Part shown: one piece after another, positions 1 through 6,381 of the stretch | How positions within the stretch are numbered: position 1 is the stretch's first letter | Layout of the letters: each line of letters starts with the position of its first letter | Origin: Oscillospiraceae bacterium | Lineage (GTDB): Bacteria; Bacillota; Clostridia; Oscillospirales; Oscillospiraceae | DNA: 11,210 nucleotides | Reading direction: 5' to 3' | NCBI GenBank assembly: GCA_017409645.1 | Contig: JAFQSI010000138.1 | Span: 1-11,210, forward strand | The notes under the pieces: generated by a model | Seen by the model: only the letters and a program-made list of their open reading frames with translations | Told to the model about the DNA's origin: nothing | The model's database searches: none | Made by a program: the position numbers and the translations under genes

Positions 1-28
1 CCTTTCGGGGCGGCTCTGCTCAAATGGA
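1..28 (-). terminator. possible terminator stem, cut by window edge
   Basis: Just after the stop of the deacetylase gene, the minus strand reads GCCGCCCC followed by GAAA and then GG at the window edge. A GC-rich arm, a GAAA tetraloop and the start of a complementary arm would fit an intrinsic terminator. The 3' arm and any U-tract lie outside the window, so this is only suggestive. Confidence 0.25.
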
Positions 29-2371
29 TCAGATGGGAAGCTGGATCTCGGGCATGTGGTTGGTCTGCTTGCGGACCCGAACGATGCAGGAATAGGTCTT
101 GCCCTCCCACTCGCAGGAGAGGGTGGTTTTGGCACCGGCGGTGACGCCGGTGATCCGGAAGCCGTCGATGGTGACGATGCCCTCACGGCTGGCCGTCCAG
201 GTCACGGGTGCGTACTCAGAGCAGCCAACGCCCCGGCAATAGAGCCGCAGGAGGAAGGACTCGCCCACATCGATGGAGACGTCTCCCTCGGTATCGGAGT
301 CGGGCAGGGCCTTGTTCAGCCGCCAGTCGTGGACATGCTCCGGCTCGGAGGGTTCCGGATCCGTGGGCTCGGGATCCGTAGGTTCGGGGTCCGTGGGCTC
401 GGGATCGGTGGGTTCGGGATCGGTGGGCTCGGGATCGGTGGGCTCGGGATCGGTGGGTTCGGGTTCCGTGGGCTCGGGATCGGTGGGTTCGGGATCGGTG
501 GGCTCGGGATCGGTAGGCTCAGGGTCCGTGGGCTCGGGATCGGTGGGCTCGGGATCCGTGGGCTCAGGATCGGTAGGTTCGGGGTCGGTGGGCTCGGGAT
601 CGATGGGCTCCTCCGGCTCCTCGGGGACATAGTTGTCGATATAATCCGCCAGACGGGACAGCACAACACAGAACTGGGCCCGGTTGGTATTGGCGTTGGG
701 GTTCAGCTTGGTGCCGTCGCCCAGGATCAGACCGGCGGAAACCACCCGGTCCACGCTGTCAGCGGCCCAGGGCGCGACCTGGTCATAATCTGCAAAGTCG
801 TCGGCGCAGCTCTCGCCCGCGGGCAGCGGCGTCTCCATCCACTCCAGGAAGGCATCGACGATCTTGCACATCTGCTGGCGGGTCACGGGGTCCGCAGGAC
901 CAAAGGCGTCGGCGCCGTATCCCTCGACGATCTTGTTGCGGTAGGCCCACTCGATGGCCTCTGCGCAGTAGTAGCTGGGACGGACGTCCTTGAAGGTGTG
1001 GGTCAGCTCCCAGCCCTCGCCCAGGCTGTCGCCGCTGAAGCGGTACAGCAGCGTCACCAGCATGCCGCGGTTCACGATGCCGCCGGGGTCCATGGTGTAG
1101 GGGGCGGTGCCGTTGAGGATCCCCATCCGGTGGGCCCAGTCCGTGGCGTCGTAGAACCACTGGCCCGCGTACATATCGTAATACAGGTCGCCGTATTCGG
1201 ACAGGTATGCCTTGCTCTCGCCGCTGACGCCCCTGGCGTGGATGGTCACGGCCCGCAGGAAGCTGCCGTCGGCGATGTACTCGGGGCCCGTGTAGAGCAG
1301 ACCGTTCGCGTCGGCCTTGGTGTTGTCCACGGTGAAGCGGATCTCCGCATTGGTCGTGGGGGTTGTCATGACCACCGCGCCGGCATCATTGAGGGTGATG
1401 GCGGGCGCTGCGATGTGGATGGCGTCGGCGGTCTTCACGGTCAGCTTCGAGCGGCTGCCGTTGAGCTTATAGGCGGCCACGGCGGTGACCTTGGTGCCGT
1501 AGGGCACGGTGAAGGGGCCGGTGTAGCGCTTCGCGTCCTGGTTGGGATAGGAGCCGTCCAGGGTGTAGTACAGGGGCACGTTCTTGTCGGAGCAGGTGAT
1601 GGTCACGGTGTTGGTGCCCTTGCTGTCGCCGGACACCTTGACGGTGGGGGCGGGGATGGGGCCGTAGTCGGTGCCGTTCTTCTTGCAGTTGTAGTGCAGG
1701 ACATGGTCCTGCAGCTTCACGCCCCGGCGGCGGTACAGCTCGCTGACGGTGACGAATTCGTAGCCCAGGTCCTGCAGCTCGTCGATGGCCTGCAGGGCGG
1801 CGGGGATGGTGGTCTTGTGGATATCGTGGCAGAGGATGATGCAGCCGTCATAGCTCTCCGACACGATCTTTTTGCGGACCTTCTCCGTGTTCAGCAGGTC
1901 CCAGTCCAGGCTGTCCACGCTCCAGTAGATCAGGGGCACATCGACGGCATCGCGCACCTTCTGATTCGCGTTGCCGTAGGGGGGCCGCATGATGTAATCG
2001 GCCTCGTCGCCGCAGGCCCGGTCAAGCTCCTCAAAGGTCTTCTCGATCTGCTCCTTGATCTCGGAAGTGGAGCAATTGTTCAGGTTGGGATGGTCCCAGG
2101 TGTGGCAGGCGATCTCGTGGCCCTCCTCATAGGCCCGCTTGACCAGACTGCGGTTGTTCTTGGCATTTTGGCCGAGCATGAAGAAGGTAACGGGAACGCC
2201 CCGCTCCTTCAGACCGTCCAGCAGCTGGGCCGTATACCTGCTGCTGGGTCCGTCGTCGAAGGTCAGGGCGATCAGCTTGCCGCCGGTCTTGGCCTCCGCC
2301 CGGAGCGACAGCGCCGGAAGCAGCGTCAGCACCAGCACGACGGCCAGCAGCAGCGACAGGAATCTTTTCAT
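29..2371 (-). CDS. secreted NodB-family polysaccharide deacetylase with SLH domains
   Basis: Predicted exported enzyme of 780 residues that would remove acetyl groups from a cell-wall or extracellular polysaccharide. Residues 1-27 form a signal peptide (MKRF, then a Leu/Val-rich core). The NodB domain spans about 31-212 with all five motifs: TFDDGP at 37-42 (Asp40 metal ligand), HTWDH at 90-94 (two metal His), RPPYG at 129-133, DSLDWD at 153-158, and LCHD with His182. Two chitobiase/hexosaminidase C-terminal-like beta modules follow (about 241-310 and 321-387), then three SLH-type repeats (about 397-582) that would bind secondary wall polymer. A 17-unit DPEPT linker spans 591-675, and a BIG2-like Ig fold ends the protein. 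I chose ATG 2371 because AGAGGTG lies 6 bases upstream; the GTG at 2380 lies inside that ribosome binding site. The substrate (peptidoglycan, chitin or xylan) cannot be told from sequence. Confidence 0.9.
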   Translation of the reverse strand: MKRFLSLLLAVVLVLTLLPALSLRAEAKTGGKLIALTFDDGPSSRYTAQLLDGLKERGVPVTFFMLGQNAKNNRSLVKRAYEEGHEIACHTWDHPNLNNCSTSEIKEQIEKTFEELDRACGDEADYIMRPPYGNANQKVRDAVDVPLIYWSVDSLDWDLLNTEKVRKKIVSESYDGCIILCHDIHKTTIPAALQAIDELQDLGYEFVTVSELYRRRGVKLQDHVLHYNCKKNGTDYGPIPAPTVKVSGDSKGTNTVTITCSDKNVPLYYTLDGSYPNQDAKRYTGPFTVPYGTKVTAVAAYKLNGSRSKLTVKTADAIHIAAPAITLNDAGAVVMTTPTTNAEIRFTVDNTKADANGLLYTGPEYIADGSFLRAVTIHARGVSGESKAYLSEYGDLYYDMYAGQWFYDATDWAHRMGILNGTAPYTMDPGGIVNRGMLVTLLYRFSGDSLGEGWELTHTFKDVRPSYYCAEAIEWAYRNKIVEGYGADAFGPADPVTRQQMCKIVDAFLEWMETPLPAGESCADDFADYDQVAPWAADSVDRVVSAGLILGDGTKLNPNANTNRAQFCVVLSRLADYIDNYVPEEPEEPIDPEPTDPEPTDPEPTDPEPTDPEPTDPEPTDPEPTDPEPTDPEPTEPEPTDPEPTDPEPTDPEPTDPEPTDPEPTDPEPTDPEPSEPEHVHDWRLNKALPDSDTEGDVSIDVGESFLLRLYCRGVGCSEYAPVTWTASREGIVTIDGFRITGVTAGAKTTLSCEWEGKTYSCIVRVRKQTNHMPEIQLPI
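347..601 (-). repeat. 17 x 15-bp tandem repeat encoding a DPEPT linker
   Basis: Seventeen codon-phased 15-bp units encode DPEPT pentapeptides, with one EPEPT variant and a terminal DPEPS. The units differ only at a few, mainly third-codon, positions. The array forms an acidic, proline-rich, extended spacer between the SLH region and the C-terminal Ig-like domain. Such arrays change length easily by slippage or recombination in steps of five residues without frameshift. The opposite strand also reads open as a Ser-Gly-Val-rich frame, which is a shadow of the repeat. Confidence 0.95.
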
Positions 2372-2421
2372 AAGTAACACCTCTTTCTATTTGTACCGGT
2401 TTGGTTGACTGTGTTATATCA

Positions 2422-2453
2422 CGCCATGGGTCCGAAAAAAAGGACCTATGGCG
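2422..2453. other. 12-bp hairpin in the 5' leader of the deacetylase gene
   Basis: CGCCATGGGTCC and GGACCTATGGCG surround an 8-base loop. In a plus-strand transcript the single non-Watson-Crick pair is a G-U wobble and the stem is followed by UUUU. In the minus-strand leader the same position is an A-C mismatch and no U-tract follows. It could be a weak plus-strand terminator against antisense transcription, or a leader hairpin of the deacetylase mRNA. It lies downstream of the predicted minus promoter. Confidence 0.5.
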
Positions 2454-2487
2454 TTTTATGACAGAAAACACCTTTTCGGATGTTTTC

Positions 2488-2516
2488 ATTATACCACACC
2501 GCGCCAGAGTATTCCA
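2488..2516 (-). promoter_or_regulatory. promoter for the deacetylase gene
   Basis: On the minus strand there is a perfect TATAAT (2488-2493) preceded by TGG, which makes an extended -10. A weak -35, TGGAAT (2511-2516), lies 17 bases upstream. Predicted transcription start is near 2481, giving a leader of about 110 bases that contains the hairpin at 2422-2453. Confidence 0.7.
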
Positions 2517-2540
2517 CCGTTTCCGCAATAATTAAGATAT

Positions 2541-2579
2541 AAAGAAAGGGCGTGCTGCAAAAGCAAATGCAGCACGCCC
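2541..2579 (-). terminator. intrinsic terminator of the DUF285 repeat-protein gene
   Basis: A perfect 11-bp stem (GGGCGTGCTGC and its complement, 2548-2558 with 2569-2579) with a 10-base loop is followed on the minus strand by TTTCTTT (2547-2541). It lies 57 bases past the stop codon and about 25 bases before the next promoter's -35, so it separates the two surface-protein genes transcriptionally. Confidence 0.9.
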
Positions 2580-2636
2580 GAAGCTTGTCGCTGAAGCCTG
2601 AATTTGAGACGATGATCCCGGCCCCGCAGGCTCGGA

Positions 2637-4115
2637 TCAGTTCAGGAGGTGCTGATAGTCAGCACCGGCGGGACACAGATAGAACATATCATTTGTATTT
2701 GCATTGGTGGTCACGAAATTCTCGCCCAGGGTCAGGTCCGTCAGGGCTTCGCAGTAGGAGAACATCTCGCTCATATCCTGTACAGCGGAGGTGTCGAAGC
2801 TGTCGCCCAGGGTCAGATCCGTCAGGGCTTTGCAGTAGGAGAACATCTCGCTCATATCCTGCACAGCGGAGGTGTCGAAGCTGTCGCCCAGGGTCAGGTT
2901 CGTCAGGGAGCTGCACACGCTGAACATCCAGCTCATATCCTGCACCGCGGAGGTGTCGAAGCTGTCGCCCAGGGTCAGGTTCGTCAGGGACTCGCAGAAG
3001 TAGAACATACGGCTCATATCCTGCACAGCGGAGGTGTCGAAGCTGTCGCCCAGGGGCAGGTTCGTCAGGGAGCTGCAAGAGCCGAACATCCAGCTCATAT
3101 CCTGCACCGCGGAGGTGTCGAAGCTGTCGCCCAGGGTCAGGTTCGTCAGGGACTTGCAGAAGTAGAACATACAGCTCATATCCTGCACAGCGGAGGTGTC
3201 GAAGCTGTCGCCCAGGGGCAGGTTCGTCAGGGCTTTGCATTCAGAGAACATACCGCTCATATCCTGCACCGCGGAGGTGTCGAAGCTGTCGCCCAGGGTC
3301 AGGTTCGTCAGGGAGCTGCACACGCCGAACATCCAGCTCATATCCTGCACCGCGGAGGTGTCGAAGCTGTCGCCCAGGGTCAGGTTCGTCAGGGACTCGC
3401 AGAAGTAGAACATACCGCTCATATCCTGCACAGCGGAGGTGTCAAAACTGTCCAGCTTCAGCTCTCTCAGAGTGCTGCAGCCAAGGAACATACAGGACAT
3501 ATCCGTGGCACCGGTAGTATGGAAGGCTTCGCCGAAGTTGATTTTCTTTGCATTGGAGTAGCCCGCGAACAGGTCTGAGCAGGCATTCGCGGCATTGACG
3601 CCGCCTTCGGCGGCGATGTACAGATTGTACAGCTCATTCGCGGACGTCACCCAGGCCATGACGCGGCCGTCGCCGGTCTCGGTAACATCCCAGGCGTTCT
3701 CCGGTGCATCCACCAGGGTGTCCAGGAAGGTAACGGAGGTGATTTGCTGACGCTGGTAACCTGATCCGAAGACGGGATATACCTTTGCTTCCCCACGCCT
3801 GTCCCAATAAGACTCACTCTGATAGGGCACCGGGTCGGCGCGCAGGAGGTTTGCTTCCCATCCGGATTCAGATGGTATGATTGTCTCGGGCGGGGATTGC
3901 AGTTGTTCAGACTCCGGCGGCTGTGTGGTTTCGGAGCTTCCGATGCCCGCGCCGATCCAGATGCCCAGGCCCACCAGCAGGGCGCAGGCCCCGGCGATCA
4001 GGGCCAGGGACACCCACCTGGGGCGGCCCGGTGCTTTTGGGGGCTTCTCATCAAAGCCCGGCAGCGGGGGCGGGTCCACCAGGGATTCGAGTTCCAGATT
4101 CCGTTCGTCTTCCAT
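2637..4115 (-). CDS. membrane-anchored BspA-like protein with DUF285 repeats
   Basis: A 492-residue predicted surface protein. Residues 1-33 are hydrophilic and proline-rich with no cleavable signal peptide. Residues 34-58 form one hydrophobic segment (starting WVSLALIAGA) that would act as a signal-anchor, leaving the bulk outside. A short Ser/Pro/Glu-rich stalk (about 59-85) follows, then a unique region (about 86-198) containing a divergent first repeat ending in ATDMSCMFLGC. Residues 225-467 hold nine 27-residue repeats with core DTSAVQDMSxMF..C..L..L.LGDSF. The DMSxMF signature is that of DUF285/BspA-type leucine-rich surface repeats, often associated with adhesion or protein binding in gut and oral bacteria; the ligand here is unknown. 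The last repeat decays and the protein stops soon after. Start ATG 4115 has AGAGGG 5 bases upstream. The promoter at 4148-4176 and terminator at 2541-2579 make this a one-gene transcript. Confidence 0.85.
   Translation of the reverse strand: MEDERNLELESLVDPPPLPGFDEKPPKAPGRPRWVSLALIAGACALLVGLGIWIGAGIGSSETTQPPESEQLQSPPETIIPSESGWEANLLRADPVPYQSESYWDRRGEAKVYPVFGSGYQRQQITSVTFLDTLVDAPENAWDVTETGDGRVMAWVTSANELYNLYIAAEGGVNAANACSDLFAGYSNAKKINFGEAFHTTGATDMSCMFLGCSTLRELKLDSFDTSAVQDMSGMFYFCESLTNLTLGDSFDTSAVQDMSWMFGVCSSLTNLTLGDSFDTSAVQDMSGMFSECKALTNLPLGDSFDTSAVQDMSCMFYFCKSLTNLTLGDSFDTSAVQDMSWMFGSCSSLTNLPLGDSFDTSAVQDMSRMFYFCESLTNLTLGDSFDTSAVQDMSWMFSVCSSLTNLTLGDSFDTSAVQDMSEMFSYCKALTDLTLGDSFDTSAVQDMSEMFSYCEALTDLTLGENFVTTNANTNDMFYLCPAGADYQHLLN
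2715..3443 (-). repeat. nine 81-bp in-frame tandem repeats (DUF285 units)
   Basis: Exactly nine units of 81 bp run with no indels. Differences cluster at a few codons before and after the conserved Cys. Units fall into subtypes: YFC[E/K]S (units 1, 4, 6 from the N-terminus), [G/S][V/S]CSS preceded by Trp (2, 5, 7), SECKA (3) and SYC[K/E]A (8, 9). A synonymous Ala codon (GCT or GCG before GTG) follows the subtype, which points to amplification of two-unit blocks. Confidence 0.95.
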
Positions 4116-4147
4116 AATGTCCCTCTTTTCTGTGAAATGTTGGTTTT

Positions 4148-4176
4148 ATGATAGCATATGGGATCACTGATTGCAA
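4148..4176 (-). promoter_or_regulatory. promoter for the DUF285 repeat-protein gene
   Basis: On the minus strand TTGCAA (4171-4176) is followed after exactly 17 bases by TATCAT (4148-4153). TGC just before the -10 gives an extended -10. Predicted start is near 4141, about 25 bases before the ATG at 4115. Confidence 0.75.
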
Positions 4177-4208
4177 TTCTTATTTCTTCAGGCGAAGGCG
4201 CGTGTCTG

Positions 4209-4222
4209 CCACCCTACAGGGA
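4209..4222. repeat. possible remnant of a MITE end
   Basis: CCACCCTACAGGGA here is identical to the right end and flank of the second MITE-like element (7297-7310). A 14-base exact match by chance in a window this size is unlikely. No matching left end or palindrome is seen nearby, so it could be a solo end or deletion remnant. Confidence 0.4.
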
Positions 4223-4255
4223 CATTTGGAGGTGCGCTGCTTGCATTGACAACAT

Positions 4256-4287
4256 GAAAAATCCGGGACATGGGTCCCGGATTTCAG
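4256..4287 (-). terminator. probable terminator of the mazF operon
   Basis: On the minus strand AAATCCGGGACCC, a short loop and GTCCCGGATTT are followed by further T residues, giving GGATTTTTC. This is the last structure downstream of mazF in the transcription direction. It is the inverted copy of the hairpin at 4472-4503, and the DUF285 gene's promoter begins only about 80 bases further on. Confidence 0.65.
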
Positions 4288-4306
4288 CGTGACGAAAAAG
4301 GTACTC

Positions 4307-4439
4307 GTAGGGGCGATCCTTGATCGCCCGCAGATTTTGTAAAGCAAAATCTGTCGCAGTAAGGCGAAAACAGGCTTATTTTCCTTCGGAAAATCCGAAA
4401 AACGCTGTTTTTCGGCGGGCGACCGAGGGTCGCCCCTAC
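4307..4439. mobile_element. 133-bp MITE-like element, copy 1
   Basis: Terminal inverted repeats of 25 bp (4307-4331 and 4415-4439; GTAGGGGCGA at each outer end) match at 22 of 25 positions, and each is itself partly palindromic. The interior folds further: CAGATTTTG/CAAAATCTG (4331-4339 with 4345-4353) and ATTTTCC/GGAAAAT. There is no credible ORF. TA lies at both outer ends (TA-GGGGCG...CGCCCC-TA), compatible with a TA target duplication as in IS630/Tc1-mariner-type elements. It lies in the 3' untranslated region of the mazF operon. Confidence 0.75.
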
Positions 4440-4471
4440 GGTGCGCTCAGAAATATAGGTTCTTCGACAGC

Positions 4472-4503
4472 CTGAAATCCGGGACCTGGGTCCCGGATTT
4501 TTT
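4472..4503 (+). terminator. terminator-like hairpin just behind mazF
   Basis: CTGAAATCCGGGACC, a short loop and GTCCCGGATTTTTT form a 12-bp stem with a T-tract on the plus strand. On the minus strand (the mazF direction) only TTT follows the stem, so it is better placed to stop plus-strand transcripts running antisense into mazF, though it may work both ways. It matches the reverse complement of 4256-4287 at 28 of 32 positions, with differences only in the loop and at the last base. Confidence 0.6.
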
Positions 4504-4861
4504 ACTGCACCCCCGGCAGACCGAAGGAGACGGCGATGGCATTGTCCACCTTGTGCATCTGCTCCTGGGAAAGTCGTCCCATATGCTCCCGCAGGCGGCG
4601 CTTGTCGATGGTGCGGATCTGCTCGAGCAGGATCACGCTGTCCCGGCTCAGCCCCACAGAGCCGCCGGCGATGTTGATGTGGGTGGGGAGCCGGGCCTTG
4701 CCGGTCTGGCTGGTGATGGCGGCGGCGATGACCGTGGGGGAATGGCGGTTGCCCGTGTCGTTCTGGATGATCAGGACCGGGCGGGTGCCGCCCTGCTCGC
4801 TGCCCACCACCGGCGAGAGGTCCGCATAGAAAATATCGCCCCGTTTGACGTTGCTGTCCAT
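4502..4861 (-). CDS. mazF: MazF/EndoA-type mRNA endoribonuclease toxin
   Basis: A 119-residue PemK/MazF-fold protein that by family cleaves single-stranded RNA at short specific sequences. It resembles Bacillus EndoA/NdoA along its length, with KRGDIFYADLSPVVGSEQGG, RPVLIIQND and LLEQIRTIDK blocks. The residues corresponding to the EndoA catalytic pair Arg25 and Thr48 are present as Arg27 and Thr50. It is the last gene of a minus-strand cluster. No antitoxin gene is visible: the 113-base gap upstream is too short for a normal MazE, and the preceding gene is a lipoprotein. I chose ATG 4861, with GGAG 10 bases upstream. A GTG at 4870 is in frame but only one base from that GGAG. The family call is firm; the cleavage site cannot be predicted. 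Confidence 0.92.
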   Translation of the reverse strand: MDSNVKRGDIFYADLSPVVGSEQGGTRPVLIIQNDTGNRHSPTVIAAAITSQTGKARLPTHINIAGGSVGLSRDSVILLEQIRTIDKRRLREHMGRLSQEQMHKVDNAIAVSFGLPGVQ

Positions 4862-4974
4862 GGCTTTCACGCTCCGAAAGATAGTGACCTGCGCTACTGA
4901 AATGTCCTATGTAACGCGGCAACACTATTCTCCCACGCTACGGCCGGATTTATTCAGCGGCGGCTTGCACCATC

Positions 4975-5529
4975 CTATGCGCCGACGGCAAAATCGTCGA
5001 CGGTCATCGTCAGACAGCGACGGCCCTCCCAGGCGATCTCCGCTTCCTCGACCTCCCCGTCCTCCAGCCAGATATCCACCGTCAGGGCGTTGTCCGCGTA
5101 GCTGTCGTCGATGGTCACATGGACCAGCTCCCCCTCCTGCCCCGCCGCGAGGATGGCCCCGGAGCGGATGGCTTTCATCAGCACCCATGGGCCGCTCACC
5201 GGGCTGAGCCGTCCGTCAGCCATCAGGGGAAAGCCCAGGACCGTGTCGTCAAAGCGGACGGTCCCCTCGGTGCCGGTGACGGTACCCCGGATCCCGGCAA
5301 TGTCCTCCGGCTCCGTGACGGTAAAGGTCATCGTGTCTGAGCTGTCAAAGGCACACGCCAGGGTGAATCGTTCCACATTGGTTATGTAGTCGGCGCAGAT
5401 CTCCGCTTCAAAGGTGACGGCGCCGGACCCAAGGCACCGGCTGCGCAGGTCCATAGCCGCCTCCATGGCGGGGTCCCGGGCAGCGCAGCCCACAAAAAAC
5501 ACCAGCAGCAGGGGTAAAAATCGTTTCAT
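4975..5529 (-). CDS. small predicted lipoprotein, unknown function
   Basis: A 184-residue protein with a short basic N-terminus (MKRF), a hydrophobic core and a lipobox-like FVGC ending at Cys15, so it is likely lipid-anchored outside the cytoplasmic membrane. The mature part is acidic, mostly predicted beta, with repeated strand-like stretches (about 38-60, 80-95, 132-165). This is reminiscent of LolA/LppX-like lipoprotein-carrier folds, but I see no diagnostic motif. It starts 12 bases after nnrD, and its AAGG ribosome binding site overlaps the nnrD stop, so it is probably co-transcribed. In B. subtilis a LolA-like lipoprotein gene, ydcC, sits near alr-ndoAI-ndoA; this gene may be a shorter analogue, which is inference from position. 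Confidence 0.75.
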   Translation of the reverse strand: MKRFLPLLLVFFVGCAARDPAMEAAMDLRSRCLGSGAVTFEAEICADYITNVERFTLACAFDSSDTMTFTVTEPEDIAGIRGTVTGTEGTVRFDDTVLGFPLMADGRLSPVSGPWVLMKAIRSGAILAAGQEGELVHVTIDDSYADNALTVDIWLEDGEVEEAEIAWEGRRCLTMTVDDFAVGA

Positions 5530-5541
5530 GACATCCCAACC

Positions 5542-6381
5542 TTATTTCAGTAGTCGGGGCAGCTCCTCCACCAGATCCCCGGGAAGCATCCCGTACTCCC
5601 CAAGCCGCTCTGCCGCCAGATCCCCGGCGGCCCCGTGGAGCCACGCACCGGCAGCCGCGGCCTCCATCGGGGACAGCCCCTGACCCAGCAGGCTCAGGAT
5701 GATGCCCGAAAGCACATCGCCGCTGCCGCCGGTGGCCATGCCGGGGTTGCCGGTCTGGTTTTCCCAGCAGCTGCAGCCGTCGGTGATCAGCGTCCGGTGG
5801 CCCTTGCGCAGCAGCACCGCGCCCAGCTCCCGGGCCATGGCCATGGTCTGTTCGGGCCGGGGCGCGTCGATGGGCTTCAGCCGGGCAAATTCCCCATCGT
5901 GGGGGGTGAGGATCGTCGGGGCGAGCCTGTCCCGCAGGATATCCTTATGCCGGGCCGCCAGGGTTATGCCGTCGGCATCCAAAACAAGGGGACATTCCGC
6001 ATTTTTCAGCAGAAATTCCAAAACCTTTTCCGTTCCCGGACCGATGCCGCTGCCGGAGCCGAAAAGGACCGCGTCCATCTTCGGCAGCAATTTGCCGATC
6101 TTCGCCAGAGATGCTTCGCAGAGCATCCCATCCTCCTCCGGCAGGGGCAGCACCACCGGCTCCGTCAGCTTGACGGCTTCGATGGCATAGATGCTCTCGG
6201 GCACCGCCAAGTATACCAGCCCCGCGCCGGTCCGGAGCGCGCCCCGGGCCGCCAGCGCCGCGGCTCCCGTGAAGCCCCGGCTTCCGCAGAGCAGTAAAAT
6301 TTTGCCGTAGTCGCCCTTGTGGGTGTCCCGTGCCCGCCGGGGCAGGAGACGGCGGATGATGGCCTCGTCCATGTGATTCAT
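5542..6381 (-). CDS. nnrD: ADP-dependent NAD(P)H-hydrate dehydratase
   Basis: A 279-residue cytoplasmic metabolite-repair enzyme of the YjeF C-terminal/ribokinase-like fold. It converts the damaged S-form of NAD(P)H hydrate back to NAD(P)H using ADP. Motifs seen: KGDYGKILLLCGSRGFTGAA (22-41), ARGALRTGAGLVYLA (45-59), GSGSGIG (108-114), LDADG (134-138), TPHDGE (159-164), and the hallmark NPGMATGGSGDVLSGII (212-228), whose Asp222 is the expected catalytic base. The NnrE epimerase domain found in bifunctional Nnr proteins is absent. ATG 6381 has GGAGG 7 bases upstream and overlaps the stop of the preceding gene (ATGA), indicating translational coupling. The frame stays open far upstream without a plausible earlier start, and that stretch overlaps the neighbouring gene. 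Confidence 0.93.
   Translation of the reverse strand: MNHMDEAIIRRLLPRRARDTHKGDYGKILLLCGSRGFTGAAALAARGALRTGAGLVYLAVPESIYAIEAVKLTEPVVLPLPEEDGMLCEASLAKIGKLLPKMDAVLFGSGSGIGPGTEKVLEFLLKNAECPLVLDADGITLAARHKDILRDRLAPTILTPHDGEFARLKPIDAPRPEQTMAMARELGAVLLRKGHRTLITDGCSCWENQTGNPGMATGGSGDVLSGIILSLLGQGLSPMEAAAAGAWLHGAAGDLAAERLGEYGMLPGDLVEELPRLLK

Noticed and set aside
347..601. CRISPR-like array at the 15-bp repeats
   Set aside because: Units are contiguous with no unique spacers and are in frame within a protein gene.
56..2377. Very long plus-strand open frame opposite the deacetylase gene
   Set aside because: Low-complexity Gly/Val/Leu-rich translation with no domain, created by GC-rich codons and the 15-bp repeat. 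The minus-strand frame has a signal peptide, RBS and five NodB motifs.
2409..2420. Short near-palindrome GTGTTATATCAC as a possible operator of the deacetylase gene
   Set aside because: Only 10 of 12 positions are symmetric, it lies well inside the transcribed leader, and there is no second copy to support it.
2649..3578. Plus-strand repetitive frame (GGVEAVAQGQVRQG units) opposite the DUF285 repeats
   Set aside because: It is a shadow of the 81-bp repeats; the minus frame matches the known DMSxMF repeat family and has promoter, RBS and terminator.
4284..4925. 213-codon minus-strand frame covering the MITE and mazF
   Set aside because: It runs through the inverted repeats and is an out-of-frame shadow of mazF with Arg/Gly/His-rich composition.
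4862..4974. A hidden antitoxin gene upstream of mazF
   Set aside because: The gap is only 113 bases, and I see no frame with an RBS and reasonable length on the minus strand.
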